64,000 nucleotides of DNA from Cunninghamella blakesleeana (lineage: Eukaryota > Mucoromycota > Mucoromycetes > Mucorales > Cunninghamellaceae), in assembly GCA_017871115.1 (NCBI GenBank), contig JAFCIZ010000002.1, forward strand, positions 186,001 to 250,000, read 5' to 3'. Shown here in pieces: positions 38,667-50,491 of this stretch. Numbering within the stretch: position 1 is the stretch's first letter; each line of letters starts with the position of its first letter. Position numbers and translations under genes: made by a program. The notes beneath the pieces are model-generated. The model searched no databases and had not been told where the DNA came from. It saw only the letters and a list, made by a program, of their open reading frames with translations.

Positions 38667-40057
38667 AATTTTTTTTCATTCAGATTTTAAGATCAAGTAA
38701 TTAATGAGAGAGAATGAATTAAATAGTTGGTAAGGTTGAAATACAAAATATAACAAGTTGGTTTTTTATTTTATCTTTTATATAATTAATATATATATAT
38801 ATATAATTATTTTTGTTTTTTGTTTTTTGTTTTTTTTTTTTAAAAAAAAAGCTAAAGAGATAGATTGACAAAAAAAAAAAAAAAAGATAGCCTTTTAAAA
38901 TTTAATAATTTTAATTCTAAATTAGGAAAAAATATATCAGGGCTCATTTTTTCCATATTACGTACAACGTAGGTGCATACAAGTACTGACAAAATAAAAT
39001 TTCGAACTAAATATTAGGAGAAAATGTATATTAATAAACAATATTAAAAGGATTGTTTTAATATTTTACATATTCATATTAGTTTTTAATACGTATAAAA
39101 AAATAGTTTAGTTCACTAAAAAAGTACACGTCTAAAAAGAAAATAGAATAAAATAAATTCTTTTTGGCCTTTGCATATTTTAATTATGTTTTATGAGGCA
39201 GATGCGAAATAAGAATTCTTGATATATGTATTATATATATATAATAGAATTACATATATTAATAAAAAGTTTACTTGATACGTATAAATCAAGCAGTTAA
39301 ACCTATAAATATTATAGCTGGATTAAAGTTGAAAAATTGTTTGTACGTGCAAGTTTTGCAAAAGCTTGAGTATCTTTTTTATCCTTTCTTTTTACATCTC
39401 CCTCTTTTATATATATACATATATTAATTGGTTTTTTTTTTTTTCGTTACTAAACCATCTTTGTAGAGTAATTTCATTATATGAATTTGATATAAATTTT
39501 ACTTGTCGAAATTATTTTTTCATTATTATTTTTTATTAATGCTAAGTTTATAATGCTATTATAATCATAAATTAAAAATTATATTGAATATAATTAAATA
39601 AAAAGAGCAGTATTTTGTTGAACTAATAATGTATTAATTGTTTAATTTCTTTTTTTTTTTTTTTAAAAAAAAAAAAAGAAGAATCTAGTGGCCATTTGTT
39701 TTATTGTGGTTGGTGGAATATGACTATTGTTACTACATATTAGTAAATTATTTCGATTGCTTATATTATGGAAGAAAAGATTGATATATTGATCGATTTG
39801 ATGATTCAACGAAATGATGAATTATTCTAATGATTATAATTTTGTTAGGTCTTATTAATAGTTTGGAATTTTTATTTCAACAAGGTATCATAACAATTTT
39901 ATTTTGTTTAAAATGTAAAGGGAGAAATAATATTATGTGGAAAACAAGTTATACAATCAAATAAATCATGGTTAAATTTTAGTTATATACACTATTTCAT
40001 TTTTTATTTTTTTTTATTTTTTTTTTAAAAAAAACATATAAAATACACGTAAATAAA
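38667..40057. other. Intergenic region between transporter paralogs 2 and 3
   Basis: AT-rich, with strong T/A junctions near 38829-38848, 39646-39675 (about T14A14) and 40009-40034. Around 39678-39960 base composition is slightly less extreme and short open frames look coding-like (for example ESSGHLFYCGWWNMT on the + strand), but no continuous gene could be built. Confidence 0.5.
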
Positions 40058-40643
40058 TTATTTTTTAGCATGTTCAAAATCAGCAACAAGTGCGGTGATA
40101 GCATCTTTTGTCCCTATGACCAATCCAATTAATCCTAAAAGTATCGTTAATCCACAAAAAGCCAATTCATAAATGGGTTTATTTTTTACACCAGTTAACT
40201 TTAAATAACATAGGACAGGTAATAAAAAGACCAATCCACAATTTGCTAGAGCGCCGATCAAAGACATGAAATCATCAAAATAAGGTACAAAGATGGCTAA
40301 TAAAACCAAAACAGCCATGGTACATGATCGAATCACTGCCCTTGCTACCCAAGCTCCTCGAGACCCTAATCGGTCCTCTGTTGCTCTTGTCCAATGTTCC
40401 ATTTCAAGTGAAAATGATGTTGTATAGATAGGTATAGTAAATATAACATGAATGGTCATAACAATGATAGCAATCATTTGTCCTGCTCCAGTTGGTAACG
40501 AATAATAAATTGGGGATGCTGAGTCGCTACCATAAGCCCAATATGCTGGTATTGCGGTTAAGAAGTAAAGAATTGTACATGTTGATAATCCTGCTACTAA
40601 TGCCAATGGCCATTGCTGTGGTTTTTTTAACGCATGTTCAACA

Positions 40644-40681
<38 letters not shown>

Positions 40682-41839
40682 AAAAAGTCAATTAATATCT
40701 ACATTATTCATTACTTTTAAATATTTTATTTCAACTTCTTTTTTTTGAAAAATAAAATAAAATAATTGGTATAAAATTACGAGGATAAGCATTCACACCA
40801 CCATAAGAAAATCCCAAAGTTGCAAGGGCACTTGGAAATCCAGACCAAATAACAACGTCGTGATGAACGACCCGATCGGGATGATTATTGCGATCTAACG
40901 GTGATTGAATCATAATGATAAATACAGCAATCAATGTACAAAGTGATCCCAAAGCCGATACGACGGTTACTTCACGTAATGTTTTCAATATTAATGATGG
41001 AATCAGTAAAAATACACCAATAATAATTGTCCATATAGGTCTTGTCAATGCTGCAGTCTAAAAAGAAGAACGAATATGTATATTAATTTAATTCGACCTG
41101 TTTTTTATTTTCCTTTTCTTTTATTTTATTAAAAAAATATGAATATGATATTTACCGTTCCTTCTAATAATTGAGTAATATTACCAGCCGCTAAAACCAA
41201 ATACAGAGTCGGGCATCCAAATAAGGAAACTAGATGTAAAAAGGAGGTACATACATAACCAATAGTACCAAAGGCAGCCGTTCCTATGGCTTTTACATCA
41301 TGAAGGCGCTGACCGGGTTTATAATAAAGACAACGGATTAAAACTATCCCAGAATAAACAGCCATACTATAAGCAAGAAATAAAATCAATATTCCTAACC
41401 ATCCACCTTTTCAATTTTTTTTAAAAAAAAGTATTACTCAATGTTTTTATGCATAATTGATCATTCTATTTTTAATTTTTGATCTATGTATTTTATATTA
41501 ATATATACCTTTGCCAAAAGCTGCAGGCAAACCAAGTGCCCCTGTACCAGCTACTGCCTATTATTATTATTATTATTTTTTTAAAAAAAAATTAATCATA
41601 TTATATATCAAGTTAATTTCTTAATTTCATTATTTTTTATATATGCTTGTATTTAATAACAATAGTAATACTAGTTTTATTAATTAACCAAAAATACTTA
41701 CACAGACAATATTGAAGTATGCTGTTATAATGGAACCATTACCACGCCCATGATCTTGTAACATTATTTCATCTTCAGTACATACATTTTCATAATTTTC
41801 TATGTGTTCTACTTTATTATCTTTTATCTCTTTGTTCAT
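40058..41839 (-). CDS. AAAP-family amino-acid transporter, paralog 3
   Basis: Five minus-strand exons (41839-41702, 41557-41509, 41406-41156, 41057-40781, 40644-40058) encode 433 residues. It is the closest relative of paralog 1: same last-exon length (587 nt), shared QDHGRGNGS N-terminal tail, and the NCGLVFLLPVLCYLKL helix. The 300-nt second exon of the other paralogs is here split into 49 + 251 nt by an extra intron (41407-41508) after the FGK codons, with the hexamer AAAGGT at both splice junctions. A 209-nt part of the last exon (40146-40354) differs from paralog 1 at only two positions, while flanking coding sequence is clearly diverged. Substrate unknown; membrane transporter assignment is secure. 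Confidence 0.92.
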
Positions 41840-44393
41840 TTAATTTTCTTTCCACTTTTCAAGATATACAATTAGATTAGATGAACGAGGTATATAATAA
41901 CAAAAGATGCAAAATAGGTATGGCTAATGGTGTAGTTGAAAAGGATAATATTGAAAGTGTGTAATATATACTATTAAACCGATATTCTATAATAAATAAC
42001 AATAATATTTTATGTTAGAAAGAAAAAGATAAATATAAGGAGAATATAACTTTTTTTTAAAAAAAAAAATGGAAAATTTAAAACTCAAAGTGGAAATACA
42101 TCGTGCATAAAAATGGAAAAATCATTTTTTTATTAAACAAACAAATAGGTAAATATATAATTCTTATTTCCTTTCAAAAAACTATGATCAGCTATTTTTT
42201 TATTTGGAATCTAATGTGTATTATCTGTTTAATGATAATGAATACTACTCTATCATTATCATTATTACATAAGCATTTTTTTAAAAACAGTATATGAAAG
42301 GAAAAACAACCATTCATATAATTTTTAAAAGTTATATATACTAAATGTCAAAAAATCAATATATATATATATATATATGTATATGTATATATATGTATAT
42401 ATTGATCTTGTATTATAAATATTATATATTTATTTTCATTGTAAACATTATTTATTTATTTTCATTGCAAGCATTAGTTGTTTATTTTAAAAGAAAATTA
42501 ATCAAAATAGGATTGTATAATTTAATTATTTATTATTGTTAAAAAAATACTCTAGTTAGAAAAGTACTGCAAGCTACAACCGGGGATATAAACCTTGAAT
42601 TTTATTTTATTTTATTTTGTACATTTGTGATTTTAATAATTTGGTTGAAAAAAAATTATTATCAATGTATCTTAACAAAAAGATATTACTCCCAGCCACC
42701 TTTTTTTTTTTTATTATTATTATTTTGAATTTTCGAAAACTCAACTTTTCTATTCATAGCTTCTTTCCAAAAATATTTTTTATTCTTATGTACATAAAAG
42801 ATAAAAAAAATAAATAAATAAATAAAAAGTATCTACAACTAAGAATCACAAAAAAATAAAATGAAAAAAAAAAAGATCACATGTAACATTTATGATCTAT
42901 AACTAATGTGTTTTAAAAAACAAGAACTGTCATATATTTTTTTAAAGAAAAGTATGACAAGAGCTAGTTATTTATTCTCTCCCAAAGAACAAATCACTAC
43001 CTAGCCCCGGTTAATTGATGAAAAATTAGTAAGCAAAACAATAAAAAAAAAATATTAATCACTTTTTTATTAATAGTATCAGGTCGGATTTTTGTTTCTA
43101 TATAGAATTTTTAACTCCTTACGTAGGTACGTATATTATATACCAGTTCTTTTATATGATTTTTTTTTAGGGCAGGAAGGGATCAAAATAGACATGGATA
43201 ATATTATATGAGTTTAAAAACAAAAAGAGAGAAATGTACGTAATATAGGTATGACAAAGTGCTTCGCCATATTTATATACTTGTATAAAGAAAAAACAAA
43301 TCATTTTATTTTAGTATTATAAATCTATTATTATTTGTATTTGGTTAATAATAAGTATCAGACCGATAACCATGATTTTTTTAATAAATATTTATTTATT
43401 TGAGAAAAAGAAATATATATTTGTAAGAACAAATAGAAAAGGATCGTTTTTTTTTTTTACTGTGTTTAAACGAGTTACATGTAATAATTTGCTATTGAAA
43501 CTTATCCAATGGATTTTTTTTTCTTTTTTTGAAATGCGGGGAAAAGAGAATGTAAGCTCATTTTTTTTTTTTTTTGCGAGTCTAATTTTATTTTTTGTTG
43601 TTTCTTGTTTGTTTGTGAATCTAATTTTTAAGATTTTTCACTTGTAATTAGCTTTTGTACTTGATCATAAATAAAAAACCAAAATAGGAAGATTCATTTT
43701 CTCATAGTAATAATAAAAAAAAGCATATTTGTAAAATAAATAAAAAGCTCTATGTTAAGAAAAAACATAATATTTATACTTTTTTCCCTCGTGGCATTGT
43801 TGTTGTCGGGAGATCTAATTTATAATAATATTTGTAACAATTTCTCGTCCCATTTTTTTTTTTTTTACTAAACGAACAGATCAGGAACTCTTTTAATATA
43901 TCATCGTATATAATTGATTTCTTTTGTGATTTGTATAAGAAATATAAGAAATAGTTATATAATGATTATAACAAAAAAAAAAATAAAAAAATAATTCAGA
44001 TGGATGAATGGGTATTTTTATATTTTTATATTATTATTTTCTCGAAAAGTGTGCGCCAAACTTGGAAACCATCGGAGGACGACAATGTATTTTTCCCCTT
44101 TTTTTTTTCACCCACATAATTTACCAGCCATTCAGAATCTTCCCTCTTATTACTATTGATCTGGTTTTTAAAAAAAAAAAAAAAAAAAAAAAATACACTT
44201 TCCCATATACGATATTTTAAATAAATTAGACCAAGCCAGCCTTTTTTCATTATTTAACCTTTTTCTTCTATTTTTTTTTATTATTTTTCATATATATTAA
44301 AACGATCATCAACTTTTATTGTTACTATAATTTTTATTATTATTTTTATTATTACGTATTATTTTCATTAAAAAAAGATCTATTGATCAAACA
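41840..44393. other. Divergent intergenic region upstream of transporter 3 and the membrane-protein gene
   Basis: About 2.5 kb without a supportable gene. It contains a T/A junction near 42051-42069, TATATG repeats (about 42360-42400), many T runs and, before the downstream gene, a pyrimidine-rich stretch (about 44238-44290). Several 60-90-codon open frames here are AT-rich and have no family resemblance. Confidence 0.55.
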
Positions 44394-46441
44394 ATGATTC
44401 AACTATCACCCTATGGCATTCGTGTTGTCGAGCGTTTTAATTTTATTGGGACATGGATGACTGTTGTTATATGTTGTCGAAATTTCATGATATGTTACAG
44501 TCAATATCGACGTTCAAAAGGAAAAATGTATGTAAAATAAAAATAAAAGGCTATATATACATAGGTTATCATCATTACCTTAACTAAAAAAATCTTGTAT
44601 TTTTTTTAAAAATAATAATAATCAAAACTTCATCGATTAGTCATTTATCAAATATGGCACAAGTATCAGTTGTAATGTTACATCGATTTCTCTATGGTAT
44701 TATTCCATTATTCGAAATTGCTACATGTATTTATTTCCCTCTTTTAATAGCGTAAGTTTTCTTTTTTTTTTTTTTTTCTCATAAATATATATATAATAAA
44801 ATTTTTGACTTGTTTATTTTTTTTTCTCTATTGATCGAAATTAGGTTATGGCACCTTGGTAAAAAAAAAAAAAAAAAAAAGAACTATTAATAGTATATAT
44901 ATACTGGATTAAACTCACTAATTTATTCTAATTTGTTATACTTTTATATTTTTATTATTATTATGATCGACCTATATAGCCTATATACTTTTTTATATTG
45001 GTAAGTAATATATATATACATATATATATATATAACAATGGATTTTTTTAAAAAAAATGGCCATGTGCTATCAAATAACATTTTAAAGTAATGTGATCAT
45101 TCGTTTTCCTTTTTTAAATAGTAATGTTTCAGCGCTTGATTATTTTAGAAGCAGATCACCATTCTTTGTGGATTAAAGTGGTGGGTATATTTTTAATTAT
45201 TGTAAGATTTGTTGATTTACCTTTTGAATTAGTTATGTATCAGATAACAAATCGTGAAAATCATACTTCCCTTTTAGGTGATTCTTGTTGGGCCACTTGG
45301 TAATTTAAAAAAGAAATTTTTTTTTTCTCTTGGATCAATATTTTTTTCTCACCTACTCATTTTTATTCTTCTTCTTCTTTTCTTTACCTTACTTAGGCAA
45401 ACAAGTGTACTTATTCTTAATTTTATTGGTGATGCTCTAGCCAATACTTTTCTTAGTGGTATGTTTATCAAACGTCTTTATAAACATATTAACTCCACAA
45501 AAGCTAGTACTCCACAAAATCAAATGATTGAATACATTGCTAGAAAATCCCTTGTATGCTTGATTTTAACATTTTTTGTTAATTTGGTCATGAATTTATT
45601 TAAGATCACCTCTTTCCTTGGCCCTTATTCTGATGTAACAAAAAAAAAAAGTTAAATGATTGCAAAGAGAAAAATGTATTTTTTGGTATCAAACTAATAT
45701 AATTATTTATATTTATAGGCATTCACAGTTTATTTTGAATTAATTGAATCTACATTATTAGTAGAAGCTCTAAGAGTAGATGAAAGTTTAAGAGCTAACG
45801 TAGGATGTTCTCATTGTGCCAAATCGTCTGGAAACCATAACCATAACAATAAATTGCATTCTCCCCCATCACAAAAACGTAGTATTTTACAAACATTCAA
45901 TTCCTTTGACTTTGTTCCTTTAGAAGAAAGACCTTCTTTAAGCGATTCTTTTCAGCAAAACAATAATCATAATCATCAGCGCTATTCAACATCATCAGCA
46001 TCGCCAGCAAATGGAGGTGGTAGACGACGTTATCCTAGCATAATGGATTATTCTCCTTCAGAACTTTATAGAAATAACCTTGAAGATATCATTGAAATGA
46101 ACCCAGCTTTATCAGACAATAATAGCATTAACAATAAAGGAGATAATAGTATTAATGAAAAAAGAACCTTTGACCATAAAACAACTACACATACTACTTC
46201 TTCAAATGATTTGCCAGCTTCTTATACTTCTTCTCATTCAATACCATCCACTTCTCCTTCCACTACTGCTATTTTATCCTCTTCACCAAGTATTCCAGCC
46301 CCTTTAGCTCATCAACAACATCATTATCAACAACAGCGACAACAAAATAATAATTCTACAGGCCCTATGGAAACTTTATCTAGTTCTTTAGTTCATCATC
46401 CTGATTGGAATAATAATCACCATGATTATAAACCTTTTTAA
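44394..46441 (+). CDS. Multi-pass membrane protein of unknown function
   Basis: Seven inferred exons (44394-44527, 44641-44751, 44845-44858, 44980-45000, 45122-45299, 45397-45634, 45719-46441) join in frame to 472 residues. I do not recognise the family. The first about 300 residues hold roughly seven hydrophobic segments, among them FIGTWMTVVICCRNFMICY, FLYGIIPLFEIATCIYFPLL, VVGIFLIIVRFVDLPFELV, VLILNFIGDALANTFLSGMF, and SLVCLILTFFVNLVMNL; charged loops between them include RRSKGK and EADHHS. The C-terminal about 190 residues are hydrophilic and Ser/Asn/His/Gln-rich, probably cytoplasmic. A seven-span plan allows a receptor-like guess, but no GPCR signature was seen. Exons 3 (14 nt) and 4 (21 nt) are tiny and were chosen because they alone keep frame through a hydrophobic segment; this part of the model is the least certain. 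Confidence 0.7.
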
Positions 46442-46877
46442 CTTTTTTTCCCTACTCTTTTTTTTTTTATAGAAAAAAAAATACTACTAATACTACTATT
46501 ACTACCACTATTATTATTATTATATTATTATTATTATTAATTTGTTCACTGTTGTATTTTAATATCATATATCATTTATGCTGTGCATATATTATTTCTT
46601 TTTTTGTAAATTTTTATTATAAACATATTTTTATTTCATAATAGTAAATCAAATATTTATATATATATGTATTTATATGTTTATGGATGAAAGATGTAAA
46701 AGAGTTGTGAAATGATGCTGGTTAATAATCAATACAAATAATACTAGTAGTAATAACGATGATGAAAATAATAATAATGGTGTTGATGAATATACCCAAA
46801 AAAGTTGAATATAGATTGACGATGTATATATAATATTATTAATTTTTTTTTTTTTTTTGATATTGCTGGTTATTTAT
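46442..46877. other. Convergent intergenic region
   Basis: Short stretch between the 3' ends of the membrane-protein gene and the GNL3N gene, with TTA/ATT trinucleotide repeats (about 46490-46540). No coding pattern was seen. Confidence 0.5.
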
Positions 46878-47518
46878 TTATTCAGTTGGATTTTTGGTTT
46901 TATTTGCCTTTTTAGCGTTAGCGGATTGTTTTAATCTAGCAGCTCGTTGTTTTTGTTTTTCTTCTTCAACCTAAATAAATATAAATATCATCCGTATATA
47001 TTTAATATATGAAAGGTTATTCACTATTATTTCACTCTGACATATTTTTCAATATTTCCTTTCTTTCACTATCACTCTGTTTTTTTTATTTTAATTTAAT
47101 TTTATATTATATTAATTATTACCTCTTGTTTATGACGTTCTATTTCATTAAGCAATTCTTCTTTAAATGGCCAACTATTAGGAATACCAGGATCTTTATG
47201 ACCTCCTAATAAATTAAATAAAGAGTAATGAATTAATAATGATTCTAATAACAGTATACGCATATATATATATACTAATATTTAATAATACTTTACTTTT
47301 TTTATGAGGATTCTTCTTGGCTTCTTTACGTAACTTTTTGTGATGCTCCCTTACTCTTTTTTCGATCTTATATCTTTCTCTAGCAGTTCCTCGTTTACTT
47401 TTAACCTCTACAAATAAAATAAATGAAATATATATATATATATATATGAGTAAAAGATTAATCATGTAAATTATAAAATAAAATAATAACAATATAAAAA
47501 CTTACTTTTAGGTACCAT
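46878..47518 (-). CDS. Stand-alone GNL3/Grn1 N-terminal domain protein
   Basis: Four minus-strand exons (47518-47506, 47407-47297, 47205-47123, 46970-46878) encode 99 residues, too fragmented for simple ORF calling. The sequence matches the basic N-terminal domain of nucleostemin-type GTPases (GNL3, GNL3L, Grn1, Nug1): [28 protein letters not shown], then [19 protein letters not shown] and a charged helix ending KTKNPTE. In those GTPases this domain carries nucleolar targeting and is followed by a circularly permuted GTPase domain; here a stop follows and there is no GTPase. It is very basic, so a nucleolar RNA-binding or ribosome-assembly role is plausible but inferred. All splice joints keep frame (first exon 13 nt). 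It diverges from DHH1 across 628 bp. Confidence 0.85.
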
Positions 47519-48146
47519 ATTATATATATATATTATTTAAAAAAAAAAGTGAAAAGAGAAAGAAAAAGAGAAAAACTTTTTCTCAGCTTTACTTAATTGG
47601 AGTTGATTTTTTTTCAGATCAGCCACTGTCCGGCGTCACAAAAATTGAGTTTAAATAAATTACGTAGTGTGTGAGTGTGCAAACAAATAACGAATAATTT
47701 TTATCTTGTTTTTCTTTCCTCTTTCTTTCCATTTTCTTTTACTTCTTTAACCTTTCATTTTATTTAATAACAAACCACTTTCTTTTTCATTCTCATTTTT
47801 ACTTTTATTTTACTTTTTTTACATCTTTTTTTTTTTTTTTTTGATTTAGATCAAATATTTATATAAATATATATTCTTTTTCTTATTTTTCTTTTCTTTA
47901 AAAAAATATACTATTATTATATAATACTCTTTTTTATACTTTATTATTATCTATATATCACTTCAAGAAAAAAGAAACTATCGGAAAGAATCTATCCTAC
48001 TTTTGAAATAATATATATCAACAATAACGCCATCAATTTATAAACCTATATAAGAATTACCGTGTACTCTTTGTTTTATTATTATTATCGTGTACAACTT
48101 TTTTTAAAATATATAACTATTCCATATTACAATTAAGAATTATCTA
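47519..48146. promoter_or_regulatory. Divergent promoter region between the GNL3N gene and DHH1
   Basis: Carries a minus-strand pyrimidine tract close to the GNL3N start (about 47537-47577) and a long plus-strand pyrimidine tract (about 47700-47830) ahead of DHH1, followed by an AT-rich stretch that is likely the 5' UTR. No specific transcription-factor site is claimed. Confidence 0.5.
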
Positions 48147-50491
48147 ATGGCACAACCTTTTAACAACCAACAATTAAGGTATATATAAATATAAATATAA
48201 AATAAAATAGTAACAAAAGGAAGTACAAAGCAAAATAAAAATAGATGAACAAGAAGGGGATTATATGATTGATGATGGAAAAAAAAAAAAAAAAATAAGG
48301 AGAAAGGAACAATAATTATAATAATAATGTCTTATATATTTATATAATAAAAATACTTTATATTAACTCTTTATTTATATACTATTATTATTCCATATAT
48401 TCTATTTTATTTTTAAATAGTCATGAAAATGACAACTGGAAGAAAAATTTGGTACTTCCCGCAAAAGATAGTCGACCCCAAACTGAAGTAAGTAAAAATT
48501 AAAAAGAAAAAGAAAATAAATAGGAGAAAAAAGAAAAAAGGAAAGGAAAATAAGGATACGATAAAAGGGAAAAAAGACGTATGATAATTTATTTATATGT
48601 ATATGTGTGTTTTATTTTTATTTTCATACTTATATAATAATAATAGGATGTGACAGCTACTAAAGGAAATGAATTCGAAGATTACTTTTTAAAACGAGAA
48701 TTACTCATGGGTATTTTTGAAGCTGGATTTGAAAGACCCTCACCTATTCAAGAAGAGGCCATTCCTATTGCATTAACCGGACGTGATATTCTTGCTCGTG
48801 CCAAGAACGGTACTGGTAAAACAGCTGCCTTTGTGATCCCTACTTTAGAAAAAATCAACAATAAAAAATCAAAGATTCAAGCTTTACTTTTAGTCCCTAC
48901 ACGTGAATTAGCTTTACAAACCTCTCAAGTATGTAAAACATTAGGTAAACATCTTGGTATCCAAATCATGGTCACAACAGGTGGAACAACTTTAAAAGAT
49001 GATATTATGCGTTTAGGTGAAACAGTTCATGTTGTAGTTGGTACACCTGGAAGAATTTTGGATTTGGCCTCAAAGGGTGTAGCTGATTTTAGCGAAGCTA
49101 CTACGTTTGTCATGGATGAAGCTGATAAATTATTATCTCCTGAGTTCACACCTATCATCGATCAATTGATCTCTTTCTTCCCCAAAGATCGCCAAATTAT
49201 GTTGTTCAGTGCTACTTTCCCTATGATTGTGAAACATTTCAAGGATAAATTCTTGGTTAAACCTTATGAAATCAATCTTATGGATGAATTGACTTTACGT
49301 GGTGTCACTCAATATTATGCTTTTGTAGAAGAAAAACAAAAAGTTCATTGTCTTAACACTTTATTCTCCAAGGTAAGAACTAAAAAAAATTAAAAATAAA
49401 AATAAAATAAAAATAGAATGTCTGTATATATATACGTGCTTGTGTGTACCTTTTTTTTTAAAAAAAAAAATGGATAATATGAATAACATCACATCATAAC
49501 TATTTTTATTTAATTTTATTACGTATATTTATTTATATAGTTACAAATTAATCAATCTATCATCTTTTGTAACTCTACCAATCGTGTTGAATTATTGGCC
49601 AAAAAAATCACTGAATTAGGCTACTCTTGTTTTTACTCTCATGCAAAAATGTTACAAAGCCATCGTAACCGCGTTTTCCACGATTTTAGAAATGGTGTAT
49701 GTCGTAACTTGGTCTGTTCAGGTAAATAAACAATATATACATATGCTCAAAAAAAAAAAGAGAGAGAGAGAGAGAGAATAGATAATAAACATATGAATAT
49801 GATAACTATAATAATTTTTCTATTTCTTTTTTTTAAAAAAATAAAAATAGATCTTTTAACTCGTGGTATTGATATTCAAGCTGTGAATGTTGTAATTAAC
49901 TTTGATTTCCCAAAGAATGCTGAAACTTATCTTCATCGTATTGGTCGTTCTGGACGATTTGGTCACTTGGGTTTAGCTATTAATTTAATTACTTATGAAG
50001 ATAGATTTAATCTTTATAAGATCGAACGTGAATTGGGAACTGAAATCCAACCTATTCCTCCTACCATTGACAAACAATTGTATGTTGCTCCTAATGCCTT
50101 AGATGATGCTCAAGTACAACAACCTAACCGTGAAGCTGCTATCGCAACACGTCAACAACAACAGCAACGTGAAGCTCAACCTCAAGATAATAATAGCCAT
50201 CAACATTATCAACAACAACATCACCAACAACAACAAATCTCCTCTTACCCTCAACAACATCAAAACAATCATCATAACCAACAACATTATTATCAAAATG
50301 GACGTGGACGTGGTGGTTATGGGCAACATAATAACAATAACCGTGGACGTGGTGGTTATGGACAACATAATAATAATAATCGTGGTGGTTTCAATAATAA
50401 CAATCGCGGTAGACCAAGGCAACAATATCAACATCATCAACAACAACAACAACAACAACAACAAAATCAACAACAAGTTCCTTTAAATTAA
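48147..50491 (+). CDS. DHH1: DEAD-box RNA helicase Dhh1 (DDX6/Ste13 family)
   Basis: Five exons (48147-48178, 48421-48487, 48647-49372, 49541-49721, 49851-50491) encode 548 residues. Dhh1 acts in the cytoplasm and P-bodies to repress translation and promote mRNA decapping. All helicase motifs are present in order: Q motif [16 protein letters not shown], motif I AKNGTGKT, Ia PTRELALQ, Ib [66 protein letters not shown] before them is diagnostic for the Dhh1/DDX6 branch. The C terminus (from about residue 420) is a long Gln/Asn-rich tail with [18 protein letters not shown] repeats, a prion-like region as in other fungal Dhh1 proteins. Exon 1 encodes [10 protein letters not shown]. Assignment is very secure. 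Confidence 0.97.

Noticed and set aside
43372..43647. 91-codon open frame rich in Phe and Lys
   Set aside because: Composed largely of poly-T and poly-A translations with no conserved motif and no promoter tract in the right orientation.
50099..50486. Long open frames on both strands across the DHH1 3' end
   Set aside because: They are shadows of the Gln/Asn codon repeats; the DHH1 frame has all helicase motifs upstream and is clearly the real one.
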